Origin: Nostoc sp. CENA543
Lineage (GTDB): Bacteria; Cyanobacteriota; Cyanobacteriia; Cyanobacteriales; Nostocaceae
Direction of reading: 5' to 3'
DNA length: 64,000 bases
Assembly (NCBI RefSeq): GCF_002896875.1
Contig: NZ_CP023278.1
Location: 1,488,001-1,552,000, forward strand
In this document: positions 15,651 through 25,455 of the stretch, in pieces
Layout: every line of letters starts with the position of its first letter
How positions within the stretch are numbered: the stretch's first letter is position 1
Notes under the pieces: generated by a model
What the model was told of the DNA's origin: nothing
Database searches by the model: none
What the model saw: the letters and a program-made list of their open reading frames with translations, nothing else
Position numbers and translations under genes: made by a program

Positions 15651-18293
15651 TTAAAATCCCAATTGACTGACAATATTACTCACATCAACCCTTAACTTTT
15701 GACCCAACTTGAGTAAATTCTGACATTGGGTGTTGTCTTCTTGATTAGTCAAACAAAAAGGAATGATTTGACTTTGCAGACAGTTAAAGTATAGTTCTTG
15801 GGACTGATGTAACGAAATACCAATATTTAATTGATAAGCCACATCAATCAATCTTTCTAGACATTGGATATCTGTCGCAAAACTACCGTTGCTATCGTGC
15901 AGTAATCTCCACAGCAATCGCAAAATCAACTGTTCTAGAATTTGCTTACCTTCAGGAATATTTAATCGACAACGCAGATGTTTAGTTTCAGTGGCGATCG
16001 CTTCTAATTCTAATATGTGATTCCACACTAACACCGGCTCAGTGACATCTTGCTCTAGCGATCGCAATGTGGTCATACAGCGATATCCTAAAGCCATCTC
16101 AGCTGCTACTTGCAACTCTTGGGGAACGGCTAGTTCATCGCGATGAAACGCCATAATCACGCCATAATTATCTCGATACGCTTGGGTATAAAGTTGGTCT
16201 AGTCGTGATAGAGTTTCTTGAGACAGTAAGCGCATAATCCGGTGACGTTCCTCTGCAAACAGATTTTGCAAGTTGTAAGCCTCACCATTAAACATCTGTG
16301 TCATCACTAAGATGGTTTGAGCTGCACTAGCTTGTTGTAATGCGCTAAATAACTTCTCTCGCAACTGGCTATAGTTCCGCCGCCCAGTAAACATTTGAAT
16401 ACAGCAGTGGAAATCCCAACCACCTAAATGCAGCACAGCAAATACCAGGTTTTCACTTTCCCAGGTAATATCTGACACTAGTTTTAAATGCCCCACTGCC
16501 AAAGTCAATGCCCCCATGCGTTGCAGTTGGTAATCCACCTCATTCACTGTGTAGCAATAAATACGCTTTTGATGATGACCAGGGGCTGATCCCTGACCAT
16601 TAAAGATGGATGTAATAGCGTAATGGGCAGCTACTTGTTTAAAACTAATTTGGGCAGTCTGCACTAATTGACGATAAACTTCTGCACCATGTTTAAAAGT
16701 GTCTACGTTACTGGGTGCTGCACTCAGGCGTTTGATAAAGCCTTTTTCTAGCTGGACTCCGGCGACATCTTCCGCCAATTCCAAAGCGCGGGCGGCGTAA
16801 CGGAGAATTTGAGTACCTTCTGGGCGAGATAGTTCTTCAAAGAACCAGCCGCAACTGGTGAACATTAATAAAGCGTGACGCTGCATTTCTAGTAAGCGTA
16901 AAGCGTCTACCTGTTCGGCGGCGGTGAGTTTGTGGGTTTGGTGGCGGGACAAAAACCGACTCACATTGCTAGCCGAGCGATCGCCAATCACATCAATGTA
17001 CTCATCCCTAGCTAACCAAGGATCGCGGAAAAATTCCTGTCCATATTCTTCGTAAACAGTCACTAATTGATCCCGTAGCCAATTTAAGGCATTTCGCAAC
17101 GGTCGCCGCCATTTTTGATGCCAAACACCGCCTTCGCCACCGCAACCACAATCATCTTGCCATCTATCAACACCGTGGGCGCAACTCCACGCCGTCACAG
17201 ATTTTAATTCAACTTCCCATCTGGGAGAATTCACACTCAGGTAGTGAGCAAAGTTGGTGACTGTCCAACCATGTTGGGGAAACTCAGTTGTAAAGGCGTA
17301 GGCTAGGGTTTTTTCCGTACCTTTTTTATGGTGTCCGAAGGTTTCCCCATCTGTAGCTACAGAAATTAACTGTGACTGGCGATGATCCCCGCGCACAGCC
17401 GCACCAATACGTCCAGCGAAGTGATGCGAATTATAGACAACATCACTAAAACCCATATCCCGTGAAATTGGGCCGTCGTAGAAGAAAATATCAATATATG
17501 GGCATTGGTCATTGGGAATGGGTAGTTGGTCACTGAGATTTTCTGTGCGATCCCCGCGCAAATAGCAACGATAGGGACGGGTGGGATCAATCTGACTACC
17601 GCCGACTTCGTGCCATTCTGGTTGGGGATCATCTTGAGTGGGGAAGGGGCGACAACGCTGGGCTTGGGATGGTGCAAGGACGATAAATTTAATGCCTTCC
17701 GCCACCAAAGCCTTTAAGGTTGCGTAGTCTACCGCAGTTTCAGCTAACCACATTCCTTCGGGATCACGACCAAAACGGTTACGGAAGTCTGCTTTCCCCC
17801 AGCGAATTTGGGTATATTTATCCTGTTCATTCGCCAAGGGCATGATGATGTGATTGTATACTTGCGCGATCGCATTGCCATGACCATTTAATCTTTGACA
17901 GCTTTTTGCGTCCGCCTCTAAAATGCGTTGATAAACCTCCACATCATAGCGTTCCAGCCACGACATCAGGGTCGGGCCGATGTTAAAGCTCATATATTCG
18001 TAATTATTGACGATCCCCACCACCTCGCCTTGGTCATTTAAGACTCTAGCAAAGGCATTAGGACGGTAACATTCCCAGTGAATACGCTCATTCCAATCAT
18101 GGAAAGGTGCAGCACTAGGTTGCCGTTCAATCGCGTCTAAATAGGGATTTTCCCGTGGTGGCTGGTAAAAATGACCGTGAACCGTCACATACACACCCGT
18201 AGCTTGTCTTTGGGGATCACTGTGGTGAGTATCGGAAATAGAGAAATGGGATGTTGAGCCAGAATTAACTGGCTTCTCAGCAGCAGAAGTCAT
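15651..18293 (-). CDS. GH57-like glycoside hydrolase / DUF3536 protein
   Basis: An 880-residue protein with the N-terminal glycoside-hydrolase-57 pattern VTVHGHFYQPPRENPYL, followed by HDWNERIHWECYRPNAFARV and FNIGPTLMSWLE, then LISVATDGETFGHHKKGTEK, which supplies the expected catalytic acid region of the family. The middle holds CGCGGEGGVWHQKWRRPLRNAL and the C-terminal 500 residues are the DUF3536 domain. GH57 enzymes act on alpha-glucans, and in cyanobacteria these proteins are taken as candidate glycogen-active enzymes, but the activity of this subfamily is not established. No glg gene is adjacent. The ATG lies just before MTSAAEKPVNSG, a non-conserved Ser/Thr-rich leader. Confidence 0.85.
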   Translation of the reverse strand: MTSAAEKPVNSGSTSHFSISDTHHSDPQRQATGVYVTVHGHFYQPPRENPYLDAIERQPSAAPFHDWNERIHWECYRPNAFARVLNDQGEVVGIVNNYEYMSFNIGPTLMSWLERYDVEVYQRILEADAKSCQRLNGHGNAIAQVYNHIIMPLANEQDKYTQIRWGKADFRNRFGRDPEGMWLAETAVDYATLKALVAEGIKFIVLAPSQAQRCRPFPTQDDPQPEWHEVGGSQIDPTRPYRCYLRGDRTENLSDQLPIPNDQCPYIDIFFYDGPISRDMGFSDVVYNSHHFAGRIGAAVRGDHRQSQLISVATDGETFGHHKKGTEKTLAYAFTTEFPQHGWTVTNFAHYLSVNSPRWEVELKSVTAWSCAHGVDRWQDDCGCGGEGGVWHQKWRRPLRNALNWLRDQLVTVYEEYGQEFFRDPWLARDEYIDVIGDRSASNVSRFLSRHQTHKLTAAEQVDALRLLEMQRHALLMFTSCGWFFEELSRPEGTQILRYAARALELAEDVAGVQLEKGFIKRLSAAPSNVDTFKHGAEVYRQLVQTAQISFKQVAAHYAITSIFNGQGSAPGHHQKRIYCYTVNEVDYQLQRMGALTLAVGHLKLVSDITWESENLVFAVLHLGGWDFHCCIQMFTGRRNYSQLREKLFSALQQASAAQTILVMTQMFNGEAYNLQNLFAEERHRIMRLLSQETLSRLDQLYTQAYRDNYGVIMAFHRDELAVPQELQVAAEMALGYRCMTTLRSLEQDVTEPVLVWNHILELEAIATETKHLRCRLNIPEGKQILEQLILRLLWRLLHDSNGSFATDIQCLERLIDVAYQLNIGISLHQSQELYFNCLQSQIIPFCLTNQEDNTQCQNLLKLGQKLRVDVSNIVSQLGF

Positions 18294-18886
18294 GTATATT
18301 TATCCTAAAAAAAGACTTACACTCATGCCGGAAACATCGTCCTCAAACTTTTCTACATAAGCTTGAGAGTAAAATCCGGTATATACGAAAACTATGATTA
18401 CGGGATACAGCTAATTTGCAACGAATTTAATCTTATTATGATCAGAAATCTGCGTTATCGCCAAGCTGTTGACCATAATTTCATGAAATTATTTGGCATT
18501 GCACAACGCCCCTTATCAGAGTTTCTTGGTTGGCAGAACCAATCAAAAATTTAATTATCTTTTAATTTATTAAACCCCATTTTTGGTGTAAAAGACCAAA
18601 TTTAAATTGATAGTTTTGCGAAGGAAGATTACGAAATTTTAATAAAGCGCAACTTTACTTTATTAAGAGTCTCAGGTTAGGGGTGCAGGGGTGTAAGGGT
18701 GTAGGGGGGTGGGGGTGTAAGGGAAGCAGGGGTGCAAGGAAGATTAAACCCCAGTCCCCAGTCCCCAGTCCCCAATCCCCAATTTCATTTTGAATTTTGA
18801 ATTTTGAATTGCCCCCACCCTCCCCTTAGATAGTTAAAAATTTGTATTCTAAAGTTAATGGGTCTTAATAGTTCTTAGAAAAACTG
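18294..18886. other. Intergenic region between divergent genes, repeat-filled
   Basis: This should hold promoters for the minus-strand GH57/DUF3536 gene and the plus-strand antiporter. A 63-codon frame at 18363-18554 shows no family resemblance and no ribosome binding site, so I do not call it a gene. Between 18676 and 18782 lie degenerate G-rich units (GGGTGTAAGGGTGTAGGG type) followed by C-rich units (CCCCAGT repeated) and two AATTTTGAATTTTGAATT runs. Confidence 0.6.
18676..18815. repeat. G-rich heptamer repeats and CCCCAGT repeats
   Basis: GTGTAAGGGTGTAGGG-type units are followed by four to five CCCCAGT/CCCCAAT heptamers and then by the repeated string TTTTGAATTTTGAATT. All three motifs recur in other spacers of this window. 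Confidence 0.8.
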
Positions 18887-21190
18887 GTGCAAGAAGATTT
18901 TAGATTAATTGTCGATTTAGTCGCAGTTTTAGGCGTTGCCGCCTGTGGCGGGTTACTAGCAGCTATGCTAAAACAACCCGTACTGCTGGGATATCTCATT
19001 GGCGGTATGGTTGTGGGGCCGGCTGGGTTGGGGGTGATTAAGGAAGTTGTGCAGGTGGAAACGCTGGCACAATTTGGAGTCGCTTTCCTGTTATTCGCCT
19101 TGGGTGTGGAGTTTTCCTTTGCTGAACTGAAAAAAGTGAAAGCGATCGCCCTTGGCGGTGGAGGACTACAAATCGCCTTGACAATTCTGGTGACGGTGGT
19201 GGTGTGTGGAGTCACGGGCGCATGGGGAACGCTACCCGCTAAGGGGGTGTTCTTAGGCTCGATTCTTTCCCTATCTTCTACAGCAGTTGTGCTTAAATGC
19301 TTGATGGAGCGCAACGAAACCGAAACCCCCCACGGTCAGGTGATGCTGGGGATTTTGGTTGTTCAGGACTTAGCCTTGGGATTAATGCTGGCGGTGTTAC
19401 CTGCACTCCACGCCCCAGGGGAAGCCATTGGCATTGCGCTGTTAACAGCATTGGTGCGGATTGGTTTATTTGCGGCTGGTGCAGTGGTGGCGGGAATTTG
19501 GCTAATCCCGCCCTTGCTGCGCCTTTTAGCCCGTACTGAAAGCCGAGAACTATTCCTTTTAGGGGTCGTGGCTTTGTGCTTAGGAATCGCCCTGCTGACA
19601 GAATATTTAGGACTCTCCATTGAAATGGGGGCGTTTGTTGCTGGGTTAATGATTTCTGAGGTGGAGTATGCTGACCAAACTCTCACCTATGTTGAACCAC
19701 TGCGAGATATTTTCGCGAGTTTGTTTTTCGCCGCGATCGGGATGTTAATCGATCCCGTGTTTTTGTGGAACAATCTGGAAGTAATTTTAGGGTTAGTCGC
19801 TTTAGTATTCGTCGGCAAATTTTTAATTATCACGCCCCTAGTGAAACTGTTCCGTTACCCCTTAAAAACAGCTTTAATTGCGGGGTTGGGACTGGCGCAA
19901 ATTGGAGAATTTTCCTTTGTGTTAGCCAGTGAGGGACAGGCTTTGGGCTTAGTTTCACGGCGGATATATTTACTCACATTGGGAACTACCGCCGTTACCT
20001 TGATGCTGACTCCCTTTGTACTAAAATTAGTACCATTTTTATTTAACTTGATGGAATCAATACCTTGGCTGCAACCCTATCTCGATGAAACTCAAGCCAA
20101 GGATGTCTCGGAAGACCTACCTTTTGAGGATCATGTGGTAGTTTGCGGTTATGGGCGAGTCGGTCGGAATTTGGTCAAGCTGTTACAGCAGCATAACTTA
20201 CCTGTAGTGGTGATTGACCAATCAGAAAGCCGCATTCAGCAGCTACGGGAAGCCGGAGTCCCTTACGTCTACGGTAACTGCGTCAGTTTACACGTTTTAG
20301 AGACGGCAGGAGTACATCATGCTAAGGGGATGGCGATCGCCCTTCCTGACCCTATGAGTATCCGTCTATGCTTAAAACGCGCCTTAGAATTACATCCCGA
20401 ATTAAACTTAGTAGTGCGGGCTACCCAAGACAAAAACATTGAGGTACTGTATCAACTAGGTGCCAAGGAAGTAGTACAGCCAGAATTTGAAGCAAGTTTA
20501 GAAATGGCTACCTATCTATTAACTAGCCTCAACTTCCCGTCCTCTGTATTGCAATGGGAAATGCAGCAAATCCGTAACGATCATTACTTAGATTTGCGTC
20601 CTGAACGTACAGCTTCCGAAGTTTCCCGACACCTAGACCAAGTCACCCGCGACCTCAATCGCCGTTGGTATCCCCTACCCACAGACTCACCCCTGATTGG
20701 GATGAGTTTAGAAGAAGCCGATATCCGCTACCTGACAGGGGTCATCTTAATGGCGATTCGCCGCGCTAACGGCGAAGAAATTGACTATCCCAATCAACAA
20801 ACCAAATTAGAAGCAGGCGATCGCTTGTTAGTTGTCGGCGCATCGGAAGAACTAGCAGCATTAGCAGAACTAGCCCAAGGAAAAGTCGCTTTCCCCGGCG
20901 AAAATAGTGCCTGTCAGTGGATTACCGTCGGTACTCACGCCCCCGTTTTAGGTAAAACCATCGCCGACTTAACTCTACATCTAGAAGCAGGGGTAAAAAT
21001 CCAATCTATGCGGCGAGACGGCAAATTTATCCGCCTTCCTGATCAAAGCATGGATTTGAAAGCCGACGACCAAGTGCTAATCTGTGGTAGCTTCCAAGGG
21101 TTAAGTCAACTACAACCGCTATTTGTCGGTCAATTACCCCTATCTATCCCCATAAAAGCTAGGGACACGCAAGCGGTCAAGGAAGTTTGA
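18887..21190 (+). CDS. CPA2-family cation:proton antiporter with TrkA-N and two TrkA-C domains
   Basis: A 767-residue KefB/KefC-like protein. About 13 hydrophobic helices cover residues 1-395, with the family stretch [16 protein letters not shown] and the exchanger motif [19 protein letters not shown] Rossmann TrkA-N domain follows from about residue 415 ([19 protein letters not shown]), then two TrkA-C domains ([16 protein letters not shown] and [16 protein letters not shown]). It should exchange K+ or Na+ for protons across the plasma or thylakoid membrane and be gated by NAD(H) or another ligand on the Rossmann domain. The start is GTG 18887 giving [11 protein letters not shown]; no ATG is available before the first helix. 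It has no ancillary KefF or KefG gene. Confidence 0.88.
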   Translation: MQEDFRLIVDLVAVLGVAACGGLLAAMLKQPVLLGYLIGGMVVGPAGLGVIKEVVQVETLAQFGVAFLLFALGVEFSFAELKKVKAIALGGGGLQIALTILVTVVVCGVTGAWGTLPAKGVFLGSILSLSSTAVVLKCLMERNETETPHGQVMLGILVVQDLALGLMLAVLPALHAPGEAIGIALLTALVRIGLFAAGAVVAGIWLIPPLLRLLARTESRELFLLGVVALCLGIALLTEYLGLSIEMGAFVAGLMISEVEYADQTLTYVEPLRDIFASLFFAAIGMLIDPVFLWNNLEVILGLVALVFVGKFLIITPLVKLFRYPLKTALIAGLGLAQIGEFSFVLASEGQALGLVSRRIYLLTLGTTAVTLMLTPFVLKLVPFLFNLMESIPWLQPYLDETQAKDVSEDLPFEDHVVVCGYGRVGRNLVKLLQQHNLPVVVIDQSESRIQQLREAGVPYVYGNCVSLHVLETAGVHHAKGMAIALPDPMSIRLCLKRALELHPELNLVVRATQDKNIEVLYQLGAKEVVQPEFEASLEMATYLLTSLNFPSSVLQWEMQQIRNDHYLDLRPERTASEVSRHLDQVTRDLNRRWYPLPTDSPLIGMSLEEADIRYLTGVILMAIRRANGEEIDYPNQQTKLEAGDRLLVVGASEELAALAELAQGKVAFPGENSACQWITVGTHAPVLGKTIADLTLHLEAGVKIQSMRRDGKFIRLPDQSMDLKADDQVLICGSFQGLSQLQPLFVGQLPLSIPIKARDTQAVKEV

Positions 21191-21316
21191 GCAGGGGTGT
21201 AGGGGTGTAGGGCTGTAGGGGTGTAAGGGTGTAGAGGTGTAAGAATTAAATACCTATTCCCGATGCCCAATGCCCAATGCCCTATTCCCAATGCCCAATG
21301 CCCTATTCCCAATATC
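21191..21316. repeat. Repeats between antiporter and hfq ends
   Basis: GTGTAGGG-type units (21194-21243) start seven bases after the antiporter stop, followed by CCCAATG/CCCTATT heptamers (21257-21316) that reach the hfq stop codon. The entire convergent spacer is repeat. Confidence 0.85.
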
Positions 21317-21541
21317 CTATTCCCGATTCCCCGCTTTTAAATAAGCGATCGCTGATTTCCAAATAATAATTTGTTGACTATTTTCATCCACAATACAAAC
21401 ACAGTTGGGGTCTTGCCATAAAATTCTTCCTTTGAGCAAGTCGCCAGTAACTACCTTAAATTCTACTGTTCCCGTATTTTTAATCAGGGTTTGGACTTGG
21501 CGAATGCTAGGCAATGAAGTGTCAAAATCAGTTACAGTCAT
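21317..21541 (-). CDS. hfq: Cyanobacterial Hfq homologue
   Basis: A 74-residue Sm-like protein matching the divergent cyanobacterial Hfq: [44 protein letters not shown] (Sm1), then [14 protein letters not shown] (Sm2, in place of the enterobacterial YKHAI). Cyanobacterial Hfq forms hexamers but lacks the residues for poly(A) and sRNA binding of the E. coli type, and in Synechocystis it is linked to type IV pilus function. In heterocystous strains it lies divergently next to dapF, exactly as here. I start at ATG 21541. The frame is open further upstream, but that extension reads repeats and the antisense of the dapF start. Confidence 0.9.
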   Translation of the reverse strand: MTVTDFDTSLPSIRQVQTLIKNTGTVEFKVVTGDLLKGRILWQDPNCVCIVDENSQQIIIWKSAIAYLKAGNRE

Positions 21542-21561
21542 TTTTGGTAATGATGGAATAA

Positions 21562-21660
21562 TTGAATGGGGAATGGGGAACTGGGAATGGGGAATGGGGA
21601 ACAGAAGAAAGGTTGATTCCAATGCCCAATGCCCAATGCCCAATGCCCAATCCCTAATCA
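21562..21660. repeat. Inverted repeat pair in the hfq-dapF promoter region
   Basis: GAATGGGGAATGGGG-type units (about 21565-21600) are followed by the complementary CCAATGCCCAATGCCC units (about 21618-21652), so the 140-base divergent promoter region contains a large imperfect palindrome. Transcripts from either side would begin in or next to it. Confidence 0.8.
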
Positions 21661-21682
21661 TTGATAGTTCATCATTGGAAAA

Positions 21683-22522
21683 ATGGCAATCGAATTTACT
21701 AAGTATCACGGTTTGGGCAACGATTTTATTTTGATTGATAATCGTGCCTCTAAGACTCCTGTATTGAGTCCTGAGAAAGCTGTTCAATTATGCGATCGCC
21801 ATTTTGGTATCGGTGCTGATGGTGTAATTTTCGCTTTACCAGGAGAAAAGGATACTGATTACACCATGCGGATTTTTAATTCCGATGGCTCAGAACCGGA
21901 AATGTGTGGTAATGGGATTCGCTGTTTAGCTGGATTTATCGCAGATTTAGAAGGGATATCTCGCAATCAAGATACTTACCGCATTCATACTTTAGCTGGC
22001 GTAATCACACCCCAACTCATGCCTGATGGTCAAATTAGGGTGGATATGGGTTTACCCCGACTACTAGCCAGTGAAATCCCTACTACCTTGGGTGGGGCTG
22101 ACGGGAAAGTGATTAACCAACCTCTAGAAGTAGAAGGGAAAAGTTGGGATGTCACCTGTGTGAGTATGGGCAATCCTCACTGTATTACTTTTGTACCAGA
22201 TGTAGCTGCGATTCCTTTAGAAACTATCGGGCCAAAATTTGAACATCACCCAGTTTTCCCACAACGCACCAACACCGAATTTATTGAAGTCGTGAGTCGT
22301 GACTATTTGAAAATGCGTGTTTGGGAAAGAGGCGCAGGAATCACCTTAGCTTGCGGAACTGGTGCTTGTGCTTCCTTGGTGGCTGCTGTGTTAAACGATA
22401 AATGCGATCGCGCCGCCACCGTAGAATTACCCGGTGGTCTACTAGAAATCGAATGGTCAGAACTAGACCAACGAGTATACATGACAGGCCCGGCTGAACG
22501 AGTATTCACAGGTAAAGTGTAG
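21683..22522 (+). CDS. dapF: Diaminopimelate epimerase DapF
   Basis: A 279-residue enzyme converting LL- to meso-diaminopimelate in lysine and peptidoglycan synthesis. The two catalytic cysteines are present: C75 in [15 protein letters not shown] and C224 in [12 protein letters not shown]. The N-terminal [16 protein letters not shown] and the central GNPHCITF are also family hallmarks, and the length is standard. The ATG follows TCATTGGAAAA, a weak GGA ribosome binding site. It is transcribed away from hfq; the two starts are 141 bases apart with a repeat palindrome between. Confidence 0.95.
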   Translation: MAIEFTKYHGLGNDFILIDNRASKTPVLSPEKAVQLCDRHFGIGADGVIFALPGEKDTDYTMRIFNSDGSEPEMCGNGIRCLAGFIADLEGISRNQDTYRIHTLAGVITPQLMPDGQIRVDMGLPRLLASEIPTTLGGADGKVINQPLEVEGKSWDVTCVSMGNPHCITFVPDVAAIPLETIGPKFEHHPVFPQRTNTEFIEVVSRDYLKMRVWERGAGITLACGTGACASLVAAVLNDKCDRAATVELPGGLLEIEWSELDQRVYMTGPAERVFTGKV

Positions 22523-22549
22523 CTAAATTGTTATTTCCCTAGATAGTAG

Positions 22550-22567
22550 TGCCAGAGTTATCTGGCA
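22550..22567. terminator. Hairpin downstream of dapF
   Basis: TGCCAGA-GTTA-TCTGGCA forms a perfect 7-base stem 28 bases after the dapF stop. There is no strong T run after it, so it is only a candidate terminator. Confidence 0.45.
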
Positions 22568-22569
22568 AC

Positions 22570-23014
22570 TACCATTTTCCCCATCCTGGTGACTTGACCG
22601 AAACAACAATGATTTCTCTCATAGCTATCAGTGATTTAGAACACTTACGGATGAAAAATCTTAATTATATTATCTTCTTAATTTCTATGAATACAGCACA
22701 AATACATCTAATAACCTACTAATAACGTTCAGTAACTGTATTACTACTTAAATTTACTTAGAGTAAATTTCTATTGAGCTGAGTAACCAAATATCTTAAC
22801 CTCCCTATAAACCCAACTATGGGCGGAAAGTTACTGGCGTGAAGGTTTTCCCTTCTGATTAGCTACTAGCCCAATTAAACACTAAGCATAGGAAATTTTG
22901 TGATATTTCGGCTCTATGCAAACTAGATTTACTGCTGCAAAATTTTTTAGGTGTTTTTTTATACGTGCTGTATATCTTGACTTCGTTTCAATACTTGTAT
23001 TTAGGAAAAATAGT
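22570..23014. other. Long leader upstream of the RTX protein gene
   Basis: About 440 bases with no gene. Between 22818 and 22875 several complementary segments can pair: TGGGC (22819) with GCCCA, and GAAGG-TTTT-CCCTTC (about 22840-22857). This could be a structured 5' leader. The last bases before the RTX start hold an AGGA ribosome binding site. The frame upstream of ATG 23015 is open to 22916 but reads a hydrophobic, non-conserved segment. Confidence 0.4.
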
Positions 23015-24259
23015 ATGGTAATAAAAATAGGCACTGGGCTTAATGATACCCTCTCCGGTAGCAACAGTTCAGACTATTTGCTTGGTTTGGGTGGTGATGA
23101 CATCCTCAATGGTCTTGGCGGTAATGACTGGTTATTTGGTGGGGATGGTAATGACACCCTCAATGGTGGGGATGGTGATGATACCCTGTTAGGAGAAAAC
23201 GGCGATGATAGTCTCTTTGGTGGCAGGGGTAACGATTCTCTAGATGGCGGGGATGGTAATGACAGATTAGATGGTGGTGATGGTAATGATTGGCTCTTTG
23301 GTAGCTCAGGTTCTGACTACTTAATTGGTGGAAAGGGCTATGATACTGCTGACTATCGTGGGTTAGATCAAGGCGTAACCCTACGCTTTGAATACGACTA
23401 TACTGGTACATTCCCATCTTTTCAGGCAAACCCAGCCTTACGAGTGGTAAAAGATGGCGGTAACAGTGCATTACCTATCTCCACACCAGCTACCGCTCCT
23501 AAAGACACCTTAGAATCGGTAGAAACTATTATTGGGGCTGTAGATAAAACCAATACCATTAATTTTGCCTACTTTAATCCTGGGGCTAATCGTGGTGTAT
23601 TTCTTCCAGCCGCTTCAGCTCCAGCCATCCATGTAGATTTAGCTGCTCAAAAACTTACCTATGATACAACCACCCTCACGATCAAAAACTTTAACAACGT
23701 TATCGGCTCTGCTGCAAATGACACCATCTTAGGAGATAGCAAAGCCAACGTTTTAGACGGCTTTATCGGTGCTAACGTACTGAATGGTAGAGGTGGTGAC
23801 GATATCCTCAGAACATTTGAAAATGACACCCTGACGGGTGGTCAAGGTGCAGACCAATTCACTCTAAAAGCCAGTTGGAAGATAATAGCTGGTCGCACGG
23901 GAGTTAGCTTTCAACAAATTAATGCCAGTGTTATTACAGATTTCACACCAGGGGTAGACAAACTGGTAGTAGATAATACTTCCTCTACAGCTTCAATTCC
24001 CATTGCACCAGAATCAACCCTAACATACTACGGTTTTGCTGGTTACGATAATTACACTGTACCTGATGGTCAATTAGCCAGCGATCGCTTCTTGGTGTTA
24101 GGTACTGGTAGTATTACTCAAAACACACTGTTTGTTTACGACGGTAGCACTGGTGATTTGTTCTATCGGGGAGCTTATCCTGGTTTCGGACAGCAAGTCA
24201 AAGTAGCTACCCTCCAAGGCGCACCCACTCTCACCGCCAGCGATATATTAGTAGTCTAA
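23015..24259 (+). CDS. Calcium-binding RTX (haemolysin-type repeat) protein
   Basis: A 414-residue protein. Residues about 8-112 are a run of GGxGxDxLx nonapeptides (for example LGGDDILNG, GGDGNDTLNG, GGNDWLFGG) that form a calcium-binding beta roll. A second short cluster occurs at about residues 235-285 (ANDTILGDSKANVLDG, GRGGDDILR, GGQGADQF). The C-terminal 150 residues carry no enzyme motif I recognise. Proteins of this type lack a cleaved signal peptide and leave by type I secretion through a C-terminal signal; no ABC-HlyD-TolC set is next to it. ATG 23015 (MVIKIGTGLNDTLSG) has TTAGGAAAA upstream, which decides the start over an upstream frame extension. Confidence 0.85.
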   Translation: MVIKIGTGLNDTLSGSNSSDYLLGLGGDDILNGLGGNDWLFGGDGNDTLNGGDGDDTLLGENGDDSLFGGRGNDSLDGGDGNDRLDGGDGNDWLFGSSGSDYLIGGKGYDTADYRGLDQGVTLRFEYDYTGTFPSFQANPALRVVKDGGNSALPISTPATAPKDTLESVETIIGAVDKTNTINFAYFNPGANRGVFLPAASAPAIHVDLAAQKLTYDTTTLTIKNFNNVIGSAANDTILGDSKANVLDGFIGANVLNGRGGDDILRTFENDTLTGGQGADQFTLKASWKIIAGRTGVSFQQINASVITDFTPGVDKLVVDNTSSTASIPIAPESTLTYYGFAGYDNYTVPDGQLASDRFLVLGTGSITQNTLFVYDGSTGDLFYRGAYPGFGQQVKVATLQGAPTLTASDILVV

Positions 24260-24301
24260 GTCTTGTTTATAGTGTTTCTCGTTTGTGTGAGCAACATTGA
24301 T

Positions 24302-24324
24302 GGGAACGCAAGAGATTGCGTCCC
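24302..24324. terminator. Hairpin downstream of the RTX gene
   Basis: GGGAACGCAA-GAGA-TTGCGTCCC forms a stem with one bulged A, 42 bases after the stop codon. It lacks a close T run. Confidence 0.5.
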
Positions 24325-24538
24325 TGAACAGATATAGATTCTACAGAATGCAAAATTTTTATATCTCTATTTTTTGCCTATTTTAGTTAGAATTAATCTC
24401 AATAAATATAGCTATAAACTGTTAGTTATAGAGATATATAATCCTTACTGTGTAAGACTTTGATACAATTTACGGATGTAAGAAAATCGACATTAGCAGT
24501 ACACTGATAAGTCATAGAACTTACTGTAAAAAATATCT

Positions 24539-25441
24539 ATGACTTACGATAATCGGGCTGAAGTCAGGAAGGTTTTACTAATTACCCTAGTGCTGAATTT
24601 ATTGGTGATGGGGTTAAAAGCATTTGTGGGGTATTTAACGGGTTCGCTGAGTTTATTAGCTGATGCTTTGCATAGTGTGACCGATAGTGCCAACAACGTT
24701 TTAGGATTATTTGCTAGTAAATTGTCCTCCCCGTATCCTGATCGCGAGCATCCCTACGGACACCAAAAGTTTGAAGCTGTGGGTGCTTTAGGCATCGCCG
24801 CTTTTTTAGGAATTGCTTGTTTTGAAATTCTCCAAGGTGCAATTGAGCGCATTCTTAAGGGTGGTGAACCTGTAAAAATATCACCCCCAGAATTGTGGTT
24901 ACTACTCATTGTCTTGGGTATAAATATCTTTGTGGCTTTTTATGAGCGAGGTGTGGGTAAGCGAGTCGGTAGCCAAATTTTAATTGCTGATGCGACTCAC
25001 ACCATGAGTGATGTTTGGGTAACAATCTCTGTCATGGTTGGTTTGATTGGTGTGTGGTTGGGTTATCAGTGGCTAGATATTTTCTTAGCGTTTCCCGTGG
25101 CTTTGCTGGTTTTTTGGAGTGGTTGGTCAGTTTTAAAAGAAAATTTACCCTGGTTAGTAGATCAAATTGCGATCGCACCGGAAGCCATCCACGCTATCGC
25201 CACATCTGTCCCTGGTGTAATCAACTGTCACGATATCGCCTCACGGGGGATTTTAGGCCGTCAAGTTTTCATAGAAATGCACTTAATTGTAGACGCGCCT
25301 GATGTGGAAACCGCCCACCGCATCACAGAGGAAGTAGAACGTCAACTAGAAGCACGTTTTAGTCCGGTGCGGATATTAATTCATGTCGAACCACCAGCAT
25401 ACGAATCTGAAAAAATTAGCTTTGATTCAGGAGTCGGCTAA
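24539..25441 (+). CDS. Cation diffusion facilitator (CDF) family transporter
   Basis: A 300-residue metal/proton antiporter of the CDF family, expected in the cytoplasmic membrane. Six helices are visible. The metal site pairs [13 protein letters not shown] in helix 2 with [12 protein letters not shown] in helix 5, and [14 protein letters not shown] is the conserved loop between helices 2 and 3. The C-terminal cytoplasmic domain (from about residue 210) ends with VEIHL-like [14 protein letters not shown] and HVEP. HxxxD in both metal-binding helices (H-D) fits zinc or iron/manganese subgroups, not decidable here. The gene ends 14 bases before the hybrid kinase ATG, so cotranscription is likely. 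Confidence 0.9.
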   Translation: MTYDNRAEVRKVLLITLVLNLLVMGLKAFVGYLTGSLSLLADALHSVTDSANNVLGLFASKLSSPYPDREHPYGHQKFEAVGALGIAAFLGIACFEILQGAIERILKGGEPVKISPPELWLLLIVLGINIFVAFYERGVGKRVGSQILIADATHTMSDVWVTISVMVGLIGVWLGYQWLDIFLAFPVALLVFWSGWSVLKENLPWLVDQIAIAPEAIHAIATSVPGVINCHDIASRGILGRQVFIEMHLIVDAPDVETAHRITEEVERQLEARFSPVRILIHVEPPAYESEKISFDSGVG

Positions 25442-25455
25442 GATTGAGGGACTCA

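Noticed and set aside
17366-17677. 103-codon minus-strand frame inside the GH57/DUF3536 gene
   Set aside because: It is an alternate frame within a well-supported gene.
18363-18554. 63-codon plus-strand frame between the GH57/DUF3536 and antiporter genes
   Set aside because: No ribosome binding site, no recognisable family and it lies in the expected promoter region.
21542-21787. 82-residue N-terminal extension of Hfq
   Set aside because: It consists of translated repeats and the antisense of the dapF start; cyanobacterial Hfq begins at ATG 21541.
22916-23014. Upstream extension of the RTX protein
   Set aside because: ATG 23015 has an AGGA ribosome binding site and the repeats start right after it; the extension is basic and unconserved in pattern.
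23160-23471. 103-codon minus-strand frame rich in His and Tyr
   Set aside because: It is the antisense of the GGxGxD repeats, whose codon bias keeps the opposite strand open.
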